A stretch of 64,000 bases of DNA, taken from MPNP01 sp026710155 (GTDB lineage: Bacteria > Pseudomonadota > Alphaproteobacteria > Rhodobacterales > Rhodobacteraceae). The position numbers and the translations under genes were made by a program. Positions 18,768 through 26,770 of the stretch are shown piece after piece; the first letter of the stretch is position 1, and each line of letters opens with the position of its first letter. The notes below the pieces were generated by a model that did no database searches, was not told the DNA's origin, and saw only the letters and a program-made list of their open reading frames with translations. The stretch is from positions 1,178,001 through 1,242,000 of the forward strand of contig OZ241737.1 of assembly GCA_965200885.1 (NCBI GenBank), given 5' to 3'.

Positions 18768-19310
18768 GTGAAGACATTATCACGAATTGTTTTAGAAACT
18801 ACTTTCATGCTTGAAACCTTTGCCAAGAGAAACATAATCATTCTGTCTGGTACGGCGTTCCTCGCATTGATGTATGCTTTCCAATGGATTCATGCAGGTG
18901 TCGGAGATGGTCCTCTTCTTGATCGTCTGTTGACAGTTTCCGATGCACGCCAACGATTGGCTGAAATGACATCTGACCAGATTCGGATACACCTGATTGG
19001 TACCGCGACCATTGATATGGTGTATCCCTTTGCATATGCAATTTTCTTTTCCGGTCTTTTGTATCGCTTGGGAGGTACGTGGCAAAAAACGCTTGTTTTT
19101 CTGCCCTTAATCGGCGCTTGCTTTGATCTTGTAGAAAACTTGATCCAAGTAGCTGTTTTGGTAAATTTCATGGACCTTTTGAGTTTGAAGCCATTCGTAA
19201 CTTGGCCAAAATTTGCTTTGGCATTTATTAGTATTGCTTTGATCCTACTACTTGGCTTTATTCGACTGTGCCAATCTGTCATTAAGCATACGAGTAGTCG
19301 CTTACATTAG
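18768..19310 (+). CDS. Predicted integral membrane protein, function unknown
   Basis: Up to 180 aa, with about four hydrophobic segments (NIIILSGTAFLALMYAF, IDMVYPFAYAIFFSGLLYRL, TLVFLPLIGACFDLVENLIQ and FALAFISIALILLLGFI). Candidate starts are GTG 18768 and ATG 18807; the latter begins just before the first membrane helix. The DLVEN element in the third helix resembles a motif seen in small unannotated membrane proteins. No neighbours suggest a role: it lies between two inverted-repeat elements. Not recognised. Confidence 0.6.
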   Translation: MKTLSRIVLETTFMLETFAKRNIIILSGTAFLALMYAFQWIHAGVGDGPLLDRLLTVSDARQRLAEMTSDQIRIHLIGTATIDMVYPFAYAIFFSGLLYRLGGTWQKTLVFLPLIGACFDLVENLIQVAVLVNFMDLLSLKPFVTWPKFALAFISIALILLLGFIRLCQSVIKHTSSRLH

Positions 19311-19333
19311 ACTCGACATCTTTTAAAGCTTTA

Positions 19334-19462
19334 GAACCTGAGCCATAAGTCCAAAAATGTAGCAAATTCCAGACATAAAACCATTTTGGTTCCCAATCAG
19401 TTCCATATTTCAGGCCAAAAAAACATCAGTTTTATTGCTTTTGTGACTTGTGATTCAGGCTC
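19334..19462. repeat. Miniature inverted-repeat element, family 2 copy a (129 bp)
   Basis: Left end GAACCTGAGCCATAAGTC and right end GACTTGTGATTCAGGCTC are imperfect inverted repeats of about 18 bp. The whole sequence aligns in reverse complement with 36762-36900, sharing CCAAAAATGTAGCAAATT, AACCATTTT, GGTTCC and TTTTGTGACTT. The other copy lies inside a broken hipA gene, which supports past mobility. No coding capacity. A separate palindrome, AAGAGTTTTTAAAAACTCTT, follows near 19500-19520. Confidence 0.8.
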
Positions 19463-19677
19463 TATAGAATTTGAACTTTTGAACTCACGAGATACTGAAG
19501 AGTTTTTAAAAACTCTTCAAAGCCGAAAGTTTAACTTCCTAAAAAACCTACCGTATTCACACATTTTTTTGGCGGATTGCATGCCTGTTCCCCCATTTGC
19601 TGAAAAGCATCCATATCCACGGTGGGCCGCACACGGTTCCACAGGGGAGGTGGCCTGCACGCCCCCGGGTTTTTTCC

Positions 19678-19706
19678 TTGACTTGCACGGATTCCCGTGC
19701 TATGTT
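19678..19706 (+). promoter_or_regulatory. Sigma70-like promoter with palindromic spacer, upstream of poly-C gene A
   Basis: TTGACT (19678-19683), a 17-bp spacer and TATGTT (19701-19706). The spacer contains the inverted repeat GCACGGATTCCCGTGC (19685-19700, 6-bp arms). The same block, TTGACC-17-TATGTG with an identical palindrome, lies before gene B at 57860-57888, inside a wider conserved module (19550-19753 versus 57645-57935). A repressor or activator binding between the -35 and -10 elements is a reasonable inference. A decayed version precedes the degraded copy on the minus strand at 24003-24031. Confidence 0.6.
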
Positions 19707-19753
19707 AATGTCATGGAAAGGCATCCGCAAACATACATTAGGAGAACCGACTC

Positions 19754-20432
19754 ATGAAACGACTGTTGAATACCCCCCCCCACTTTTAATCTGATCGCCG
19801 CCCTGCTGGTCGTGGCGTTTGCCGGACCGGTCTGGGCACAGACCATCACCGCCCCGGGACTGGTCGGCCAGCCTGCCTGTGCAGGGACGGGCGAGATTAC
19901 CGATATCAATTTCGGGACCATCTCGGCTGTAGGGAATACAAGCGCGGTTTTTACATATGTTAACATTTCAAACCTATACAGCCAGCTGCGTTCCCGGTCC
20001 GGGGATGGTGGGGCCACGGTCTTTCCTATTCGATATAGGTTGTATAACAATCGAACAGGAGCACAGGTTGCGGATAATCCGCCCTCGACTGTTATAGAGT
20101 CAGGAAATCCGAATTTTACTGCAGCACCAACCACGTTTTCCGGCCTGTCCGCAAGGACGCCCTATTATGTTGTGGTCTACACGACGGCAACCGGCTTTGG
20201 CGAGTCGAGGCCCTTTCTGAGGCGCTGCTTCATGACGGGTGGCACCTACACCCCGTCGAACGAGAGCGGCCAGCCCGGCTACGTGGCCAACACCACAAGC
20301 GGCTGCTTCTCGATCAGCCCCCGGACCTTCCAGGACATTCGCAACTGCCTGTGCGGACGGTCGCGCATCTGGAATGATGATGACCAAAACACCGCCCAAC
20401 GGAGGACCTTGGGCTGCGCCGACGCCAACTGA
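19754..20432 (+). CDS. Secreted protein of the poly-C family, copy A, out of frame in this sequence
   Basis: Starts ATGAAACGACTG at 19754 behind an AGGAG ribosome-binding site. A run of nine C (19773-19781) follows the sixth codon; with nine C the frame ends at TAA 19787 after 11 codons. With eight (or eleven) C, the start would join an open frame running to 20432: signal peptide ...FNLIAALLVVAFAGPVWA, then a mature domain beginning QTITAPG. The mature part has an FnIII-like strand pattern (FSGLSARTPYYVVVYTT) and several Cys (CFSISPRTFQDIRNCLCG). The open, undamaged downstream frame suggests a gene switched off by slippage, not a dead one. Sequencing error in the tract cannot be excluded. Function unknown; likely surface or secreted. 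Confidence 0.7.
19773..19781 (+). repeat. Poly-C tract (9 C) in signal-peptide coding region
   Basis: Nine consecutive C in the first codons of gene A. The number is one more than that needed to keep the downstream frame. Equivalent tracts have 10 C in gene B (57951-57960, in frame) and 11 G on the complementary strand of remnant C (34755-34765). Confidence 0.9.
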
Positions 20433-20883
20433 CGGGCCGGCCCCCTGTCCGGCGATGTGGTCACCATCCCCCGTTATTGGAGAGGGGGGCAGATGGAACG
20501 CGACCTTGCAGGAAATGTCTTCTCAAAGACCCTGTTTGGGAAATCCATGAATGATTGGCTTATACAATACGGATGTATATTAGTCCATACGGGAGCACCA
20601 TTGTTTTTTCCAAAATCAATATGGGGTTTTCTGTCTCTGTGAGAATCAATCCCATAGCCAACAAGATCATCAACAGAGAAACAATGACAGCGCTTGCTGA
20701 TTTCTGAATAGTAATTTGTCTTCAAAAAAGTTTTAGAAAATTTCTATTTGGATTTTTGTTATGTTCTTCAGGTAATTTGATCCAGAAACTCGTCCTATTT
20801 CGATCTCTATAAAACGCCCTGTCCATCTCAATCCCTTTTTCCTGAATTAACACGACAGGAACATTGGCCAGATTGTTTAGAGA
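20433..20883. other. Intergenic region, nothing recognised
   Basis: About 450 bases after gene A. The first 50 are G+C-rich, with a GGGCCGGCCCC palindrome near 20433-20443 but no T-run, so a terminator is not clear. The rest is A+T-rich, with only short frames that match nothing I know. Confidence 0.35.
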
Positions 20884-21059
20884 ATTATATCCTTGATTGA
20901 ATTTTCACATTTTTTTTGTAGAGGCATCGTTGGTTTTCCGAGGCCATTTTGTGAAAAAACCTCCCAAGCATGTTCCATTGGAGTACAATGGAATCCTCCC
21001 GAGGCGACTGAACACCTCTTGTATTTTCGGTAAATGGGAAATTCAATCAAGGATATAAT
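20884..21059. repeat. Inverted-repeat element, family 4 (176 bp, single copy here)
   Basis: Ends are near-perfect 22-bp inverted repeats: ATTATATCCTTGATTGAATT(TT) at 20884-20905 and (GA)AATTCAATCAAGGATATAAT at 21038-21059, one mismatch. Interior has no frame of note. The size and structure fit a miniature transposon; no second copy was seen in this window. Confidence 0.65.
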
Positions 21060-21154
21060 ATTTAATAGACATTCCCTGCAGTAAATCATCGAGGCTGGAC
21101 TTTGGCCAAACCCAATACTCTTCCTAATTCCGTGATTTAACTGGCATATCAACT

Positions 21155-21230
21155 TCATTGAATTGATAGATAAAGTGACTTCGGCTTCATCAATACATCT
21201 TCTGTCTTGAACCACCAGCTTGTTGTCGGT
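21155..21230 (-). mobile_element. IS630-family transposase remnant (C-terminal tail)
   Basis: On the minus strand the sequence reads PTTSWWFKTEDVLMKPKSLY, which parallels the closing residues of the IS630 remnant at 35130-35628 (TTDWRFRAEDARMKLKSPYP). Only about 25 codons are recognisable. Sequence further upstream on this strand (to about 21433) may be more of the same gene but is too diverged to assign. A perfect 8-bp-arm hairpin (GCCCCCTT GACA AAAGGGGGC region, 21302-21322) lies inside this stretch. Confidence 0.5.
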
Positions 21231-21563
21231 CATAAACCATGACCATCATTTCAATCGTGATGGGATACTAGTGTCTGACGAAAAGTATATAAACAGTTTT
21301 TGCCCCCTTGACAAAAGGGGGCTGGAATCGATATATCAGCATGAAGATCGGGTCTGTCAATGCGATTTTCCATTTCATGCAGGTCTATCGCATTGAAATC
21401 CGAGATGGTTTTTAATGTAATAAACACTCCCATTCATTGAGCTCCATATCCAAAATTATTATCCTTGGCACAAAATTTTCAAAAAAAATGATTTTGGAAC
21501 ACTTCATTTTCCAATTTCAATCAGGTCCATGTAAATGATAAAGACAAGCAATACCATCTTGCC

Positions 21564-21585
21564 GATTTCAAGTGCGATAACCCTG
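21564..21585. repeat. Single end of inverted-repeat family 3
   Basis: GATTTCAAGTGCGATAACCC followed by TG matches the right end of family 3 elements (GATTTCAAAAGCGATAGCCC-TG at 18696-18717). No matching left end was found nearby, so this may be a fragment. Confidence 0.45.
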
Positions 21586-21683
21586 CCAACAGTAAGGTAG
21601 TAATTGAATTCTTGCGAATTAGTTGATAATTCATTGGAGAATCTAAAACTATTGGACTAAATTGTAAAAGAAGCACTAGCCAA

Positions 21684-22859
21684 ATGACAATTGTTATCCC
21701 AACATCTTATAAAGAAGGTTATGATAGGGCCCTGAAGGTAAATCCAGAGATAGCTAAAAATTATATAGCCCATACCACTATTGGTGACCCATTGGCCGAT
21801 GACCTGATAAGAGATACTATATCGCTGAAACCAAAACAGTTCCAAAGATATATCCGGTTGGGCATGATTGGCGAAACAGACCGGGAAGAATTCAAGAGTG
21901 CACCCAAAATCATAAAGGATTTTTTTGAGGCCAATGAAACACCCCCCGATTGGGTTGATATCAACGGTTATGGACCAGGTATAAGGATGTTTCATAACAA
22001 TACCAGACTTGTGCTGGCAAGTATGGTTGGTGGTACGTTGGTTGAAGGATTTGCAACAAATATTGCCAAATCTTTTTTTCTTACCGGTCGGTTGGTTGAC
22101 AAGGGTATCAGGAGGTTAAAACAGAATAACCGCCACATGCTTGATATTTTCATGCCTAATGGAATGGATAAGCATAGTGATGGCTGGGTTCTATCCATCC
22201 GGATAAGATTGATTCATGCCAAAATCAGATATTTGCTGTCACAATCCCCTGAATGGAATCAAGAAGAGTTGGGTATACCCCTCAGCAGTGCCAATTTGGG
22301 TTTTGCCATTGCCTCGTTTTCTGCAAGGACCCTCCATTTCCTTGAAAAATTGGGTGCCTCAATGACTGAAGAGGAGAAAACCAGTTTCATGCAGATTTGG
22401 AGATATTCGGGATATTTGATGGGTGTACCGGAATCAATACTTTACACCGACACAGTAGAGGCAGTGGAATTGAACCGGATTGCGCGTACATGTGAACCCC
22501 CACCATCATTGGAATCGATAATTTTGGCTTCGTCACTTATCAATTCAGCTCCTTTGTTTGCTGGCATTACTCAGCGCAAGGAACGAAAGGAGTTGGCCAA
22601 TTACATATCAAAATTATCCCGTGCCATGATTGGGAATGAGCTTGCAGATAGATTGAATTACGAACCAGCAAACACATTTGGGGTTCTGTGGAAGTTCAAG
22701 GCAGCGAACAGGATACAAAATTTCCTTGGGTTGTTCAGTTCTGACAGCCACAATACCAAGAATATGATGACAGCTTTTGAAGTTTCCATGTATGACGATG
22801 AAGGGATAACTTTCACTTTGCCAGATCACTACATTAGCGAAAGATCAACAGATTGGTGA
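21684..22859 (+). CDS. MpaB/Lcp-type (DUF2236) oxygenase-like protein
   Basis: A 391-aa protein with the DUF2236 pattern: LGMIGETDREEF near the start, then NNTRLVLASMVGGTLVEGF, and DGWVLSIRIRLIHAKIR with His178 in the place of the axial haem ligand known from rubber oxygenase Lcp (family knowledge). Relatives include latex clearing protein, which cleaves polyisoprene, and fungal MpaB, which cleaves a farnesyl chain. A role in oxidising an isoprenoid is therefore possible and fits the terpenoid genes downstream, but the substrate is inference. ATG start at 21684, no strong ribosome-binding site. No signal peptide. Confidence 0.82.
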   Translation: MTIVIPTSYKEGYDRALKVNPEIAKNYIAHTTIGDPLADDLIRDTISLKPKQFQRYIRLGMIGETDREEFKSAPKIIKDFFEANETPPDWVDINGYGPGIRMFHNNTRLVLASMVGGTLVEGFATNIAKSFFLTGRLVDKGIRRLKQNNRHMLDIFMPNGMDKHSDGWVLSIRIRLIHAKIRYLLSQSPEWNQEELGIPLSSANLGFAIASFSARTLHFLEKLGASMTEEEKTSFMQIWRYSGYLMGVPESILYTDTVEAVELNRIARTCEPPPSLESIILASSLINSAPLFAGITQRKERKELANYISKLSRAMIGNELADRLNYEPANTFGVLWKFKAANRIQNFLGLFSSDSHNTKNMMTAFEVSMYDDEGITFTLPDHYISERSTDW

Positions 22860-23594
22860 TGTCATTGTTTCCACAAGTCAAAATCCAGCAGAAGTGATAA
22901 CAAGACTGGCCTGATCGGTTTTTTGAATAAAATATTATAGCGTTTGAGACCGACATAAATATTGACTCATTTTCCAAATTCCTGATCTCCTTGCGATGGA
23001 TGGAAGGATTGCTAGAGCATTGTCCACTGCATATGGTTTCCATTTTGTAAAGGCTTTTTCCTTTATTTATTGACATTCGAATAATTTTGCTGAAGGTCAT
23101 CTGGCCGGACTGGCAGTAATAGCAGACAATCCACATTTCCCTTGATAGGTTCCATGCCGGTGCAACCGGTAGTTGCAAGAGGGATTGTTGATCAGCTGTC
23201 AGGCCTTTGTATTGATATCTTCTGTTGTAGACAGGGATATCCGGCAAAGTTTCAGCACAGCTTTTCCCGATTGTGGTTTTGTTGTGCTAAACGCTCACAA
23301 TAGCGAAAGGGTAACCAGGTTGGCTTGGTTCGGTTGGTGTCCCCTGGGATACCTGTAAAAAATGTCTGCTTGGAAAGGAGGATGATTCTCACCAGTCTGG
23401 CGATGGGTTGATTTAGGGAAATCAAGAAGCAAATGAATCCAGATCAGCAAGGGAATGGCGAAACCAGCAGTATCAGGCATGACTCCTTGAAGCAAAGGTG
23501 AAATACCCTTGGATGGCGGTGTAAGAGTAACCTTTGACCGGGATGTCCCAAGTAGAAGACTATTGCGGTCATTTCTGTCAAGGCTTGCCATCGA
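22860..23594. other. Intergenic region with a possible zinc-ribbon gene remnant
   Basis: About 730 bases. On the minus strand near 23020-23160 a stretch reads EMWIVCYYCQSGQMTF...KMETICSGQC, like the C-x2-C...C-x3-C layout of small alphaproteobacterial zinc-ribbon proteins, but the frame overlaps the mpaB-like gene and the rest is unconvincing. Another minus-strand frame, 23295-23591, is unrecognised. Treat the area as decayed sequence. Confidence 0.3.
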
Positions 23595-23965
23595 TTAATT
23601 CAGGTTATGCCGTGTGAATTCCTGACCGCGTGTCGTTACCGGGACCATGCCTTGTCCACTGGCGGATGAATTGTGGTTGGACAGGGTCACGGGCGGGGTT
23701 GTCGCGGCGGTCAGCCTGATGTCAAGTTCCATTCTTTGTTCTTCCGTGCAATCCTGCCAGAGGTCGCACCACCTTTTTGTCCCCAGATCCGGTTGGTTGG
23801 CCGAAAGCATTTCCTGATCCTCAGGCTGTCAATTCCACCCCCATGAATCGTCCTTGTAAAGCCAGACCTCTGGTTGCTGCTCCACTGACACTCCCGTCAA
23901 GGCCGGTAGCAGCAAGGCGATGGCCAGGATACTAAAAATGGTGGTTTGTTCAACAATCGTTTCAT
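23595..23965 (-). pseudogene. Degraded member of the poly-C secreted-protein family (copy D)
   Basis: Reads from ATG 23965 as MKRLLNKPP, the same start as gene A (MKRLLNTPP), behind a GAGGAGAG ribosome-binding site. The poly-C run is gone (CCACCA instead) and a frameshift follows; the next frame encodes a signal-peptide core LAIALLLPALTGVSVEQQPE, then KDDSWGWN, an in-frame TGA, and a mature domain QPEDQEMLSANQPDLGTKRW...HNLN that stays open to 23595. One frameshift plus one stop make it a pseudogene. Its upstream TTGACT-17-TGAATG (24031 to 24003, minus) is a decayed form of the family promoter. Confidence 0.7.
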
Positions 23966-24235
23966 GTGTTTGCTCTCCTCTTGGACTTGTTTGAATGCCT
24001 GCCATTCAGCACGGAATTTGGCATAAGTCAACCGGAAACTGGTCCATTCGGGCTTGTCCCATACTCTCCAACCTCACCAGAAGAGCATTTGGAAGATCCA
24101 TAATGTCCATCATGGCAAGTGGAACCGCTTGAGAGAGGCCCATCAAGGTGGTATTGGACTGGTATTCCACCATGATTGAAATAATGGTCATGGTATATCA
24201 ACTCCAGCCGTTTGCATATCAATCATCAGCAAATT

Positions 24236-24366
24236 ATATTGCTCCCAACAAAAACATGAATGATGATGTTCCTTCCTTTTTCAAACTTCTCGATTCTCAG
24301 GAACCGGCTGCCGAGTATGTCTTGTTTTATGAATTGTCCTTTTTTTGCCAATCATTGGCGTTTAGT
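24236..24366 (+). pseudogene. Remnant of an MMPL/RND transporter gene
   Basis: The frame reads NKNMNDDVPSFFKLLDSQEP then AAEYVLFYELSFF. The intact RND protein at 29865-32210 has, near residue 510, NKNMNGDNPDYYRLPESQAL then AAQYLLLYELSLPFG. The match is clear over about 40 codons and nothing else of the gene remains. With the squalene-synthase remnant at 17.8 kb it indicates that a second copy of the terpenoid locus once existed here. Confidence 0.75.
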
Positions 24367-24494
24367 TGATAAGATCATTTGCTTGAGGTATAATTGCTCT
24401 GAAACTATAAAGAACTAGTACAAAAACAAATTACACTGTGTAAAGAAATACATTGGTTTAAATTAATTAATTCAGGTACAGATTTTCATTTTAA

Positions 24495-25355
24495 ATGCAA
24501 AGGATTTCAAAGCACATGAAAAGCATGATTCATAAAACAACCTTTTCTCTCGTTCAACCTCCTACCATGGTACTTAGGCTGATGGCCCTATTCGGTTTGT
24601 TGGCTATGGTTGCCATAAATGGTGTTTATGCCCAATCGGATGTTGAGAAGGGATTGAAAATTGCTCAGATGGCACGGGAAGCGGACCGGGGATTTGGAAA
24701 TTCGGTTGCCGAATTAAGCATGTTTATTAGGAACAAACAGGGTCAGGAAAACATGCGTTCCCTCAGAGTCAAGGTTTTGGAAGTATCGGGTGATGGCAAT
24801 AAATCATTGTTTATTTTTGATAGTCCGAAAGATGTCAAAGGAACAGCGCTGTTAATTCATGATCATAAGGAAGTCGAATCGGATCAGTGGCTTTATCTTC
24901 CTGCCCTGAAGAGAGTAAAAAGAATTAGTTCAAGCAATCGCACAGGCTCGTTTGTTGGTAGTGAGTTTGCCTACGAGGATTTGGGTAGTCTGGAAGTTGA
25001 AAAATATACTTATCAATGGATACGTGATGAAAAATGCGGCTCATTGGATTGTACCGTTACGGAATTCAGGCCCGTCGAAAAGGGTTCGGGTTATACTCGG
25101 CAGTTGGTGTGGCATGACAAGGAAGCATTTCGTGTTTGGAGAATCGAATATTATGACCGTAAAAATGAGCATTTGAAAACGCTTGCAAACGAGGGCTTTG
25201 AGCAATATCTTGGTAAGTACTGGCGAGCCAAAAATTCGAATATGGTTAACCATGTAACAGGCAAAAGCACCGAATTGCGATGGGGTGAATTTCAATTCCA
25301 GACAAATTTGAATGAACGTGAATTTACCCAGACAGGTCTCAAGCGCATTCGTTGA
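24495..25355 (+). CDS. LolA-like outer-membrane lipoprotein-sorting family protein
   Basis: A 286-aa exported protein. A long N-terminus leads into a hydrophobic signal (MVLRLMALFGLLAMVAINGVYAQ, given here as MALFGLLAMVAINGVYA). The mature part has the pattern of the LolA-fold family that accompanies MMPL transporters: GNKSLFIFDSPKDVKGTALL, DQWLYLPALKRVKRISSSN and GSFVGSEFAYEDL. Proteins of this type are thought to carry lipids across the periplasm from an RND pump. It is the first gene of a same-strand run; the beta-barrel gene follows 12 bases later. Possible starts: 24495 or ATG 24519 or 24567. Confidence 0.85.
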   Translation: MQRISKHMKSMIHKTTFSLVQPPTMVLRLMALFGLLAMVAINGVYAQSDVEKGLKIAQMAREADRGFGNSVAELSMFIRNKQGQENMRSLRVKVLEVSGDGNKSLFIFDSPKDVKGTALLIHDHKEVESDQWLYLPALKRVKRISSSNRTGSFVGSEFAYEDLGSLEVEKYTYQWIRDEKCGSLDCTVTEFRPVEKGSGYTRQLVWHDKEAFRVWRIEYYDRKNEHLKTLANEGFEQYLGKYWRAKNSNMVNHVTGKSTELRWGEFQFQTNLNEREFTQTGLKRIR

Positions 25356-25367
25356 TAAGCATGGCTT

Positions 25368-26657
25368 GTGATGACCAAGTTTCGGTTTATCATATGGTTG
25401 GTTCTGGTTGCCATCTCTGGTACCCTGCATGCTGAGGAATACCAGGATTGGTCGATAGAGACTTGGGGAAAGGTTACATTCGATAGCAGGATATTTCAAC
25501 ATGATCCTGCTGGTCGTGAAATTGACCAAGCAGGCAGTAATCAGTTCAGTCTGACCTTTGAACCCACGGTTTACATGGAAAATGCTGACGGCAACAGTTT
25601 TACCTTTAGCCCATATGTTCTGGTCGACAGCCTTGACAATGAAAGAACACATGTTGATGTTCGAGAAGCCTACTTTTTGACTTATGGGTTAATTGGAGAG
25701 TCGGAATGGGAACTCCGCTTGGGCGTTGATCAGGTTTTTTGGGGTGTTGCCGAATCAAGCAACCCCGTGAATATTGTTAATCAAACGGATCTTGTTGTCC
25801 ATCCCGATGGTAAAACCAAACTCGGTCAGCCGATGATTCAGGGCACGCTTACTGGGGATTGGGGCATGTTCAATCTGATCGTTATGCCCTATCACCGACC
25901 AAGAACCTTTGCAGGTCCCAATGGGCGATTAGGACTATTGGTTCCGGTCGAGACATCTCAGAATCAAATAGAGTATACATCCTCATCAGGTAGAAACAAC
26001 ATTGATCTGGCTGCGAGATATAGCAACAGCCTGGGTTCAGTGGATTTTGGGATAAGCCTTTTTGATGGCACCAGTCGTGATCCAGAATTACGTCCACAAT
26101 GCAAAGAAAGCAGTTCGGAAATTGATTGTATCACGGATCCAAAAAAATGGACTTCTTTCATTCAGCACTATCATTTGATCAAGCAGATGGGCTTGGATGT
26201 TCAAATAACAATGGGTCCTTTTTTGGGTAAGGCAGAATGGATTACCCGGGAAGAAACAAGGAAAAATAATAATAAGTCCATATATCATGCTTCGGTTATT
26301 GGTGGGGAGTACGCAATCTACGGTATCTTTGAAACGGATGCCGATCTCACCATGTTGGCTGAGTGGAATCATGATACCCGTGGACCCACAGCCACAACTA
26401 ATTTACAGAACGATTTGTTTCTTGCCGGACGGTATGCCTTCAACGATATCATGGATACCGAAATTACAGTTGCCATTGTTGAGGATATGGATTATTCCAC
26501 TCGGAACCTGATTGTTGAATTCAATCGTCGTCTGTCCGATTCTTTTTCACTGAGTGCAGAAGTTTTCAGCTTTCTTCAGGAAGACCAGTCAGACATGCAA
26601 AGCAGACCAATCTTTCAGGATGAATATGTTTCCTTGGAAATCAGTTATGGTTTCTAG
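25368..26657 (+). CDS. Outer-membrane beta-barrel protein, unknown specificity
   Basis: A 429-aa protein with a signal peptide (residues about 1-19, ending LHAEE region) and then alternating amphipathic strands, Asn/Asp turns and a C-terminus FQDEYVSLEISYGF ending in Phe, the classic signal for outer-membrane barrel insertion. Follows the LolA-like gene closely. Similar LolA-like plus barrel pairs occur next to MMPL/RND genes, which suggests that the three form an export path across the envelope (inference). No substrate is indicated by the sequence alone. Confidence 0.78.
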   Translation: MMTKFRFIIWLVLVAISGTLHAEEYQDWSIETWGKVTFDSRIFQHDPAGREIDQAGSNQFSLTFEPTVYMENADGNSFTFSPYVLVDSLDNERTHVDVREAYFLTYGLIGESEWELRLGVDQVFWGVAESSNPVNIVNQTDLVVHPDGKTKLGQPMIQGTLTGDWGMFNLIVMPYHRPRTFAGPNGRLGLLVPVETSQNQIEYTSSSGRNNIDLAARYSNSLGSVDFGISLFDGTSRDPELRPQCKESSSEIDCITDPKKWTSFIQHYHLIKQMGLDVQITMGPFLGKAEWITREETRKNNNKSIYHASVIGGEYAIYGIFETDADLTMLAEWNHDTRGPTATTNLQNDLFLAGRYAFNDIMDTEITVAIVEDMDYSTRNLIVEFNRRLSDSFSLSAEVFSFLQEDQSDMQSRPIFQDEYVSLEISYGF

Positions 26658-26770
26658 TGGAAATCTTGTTTTGCCAATTTATCTGTCGCTGATAACATCA
26701 AGCATGTTGATGGTTTCTTATCAAAAGCAAATTGTAGAAGATATCCGTATTAGCCAAGTAGAAATTTGAG

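Noticed and set aside
21302..21322. GC-rich hairpin as a transcription terminator
   Set aside because: There is no T-run after the stem on either strand (the T-run lies before it on the plus strand), so it does not fit a rho-independent terminator.
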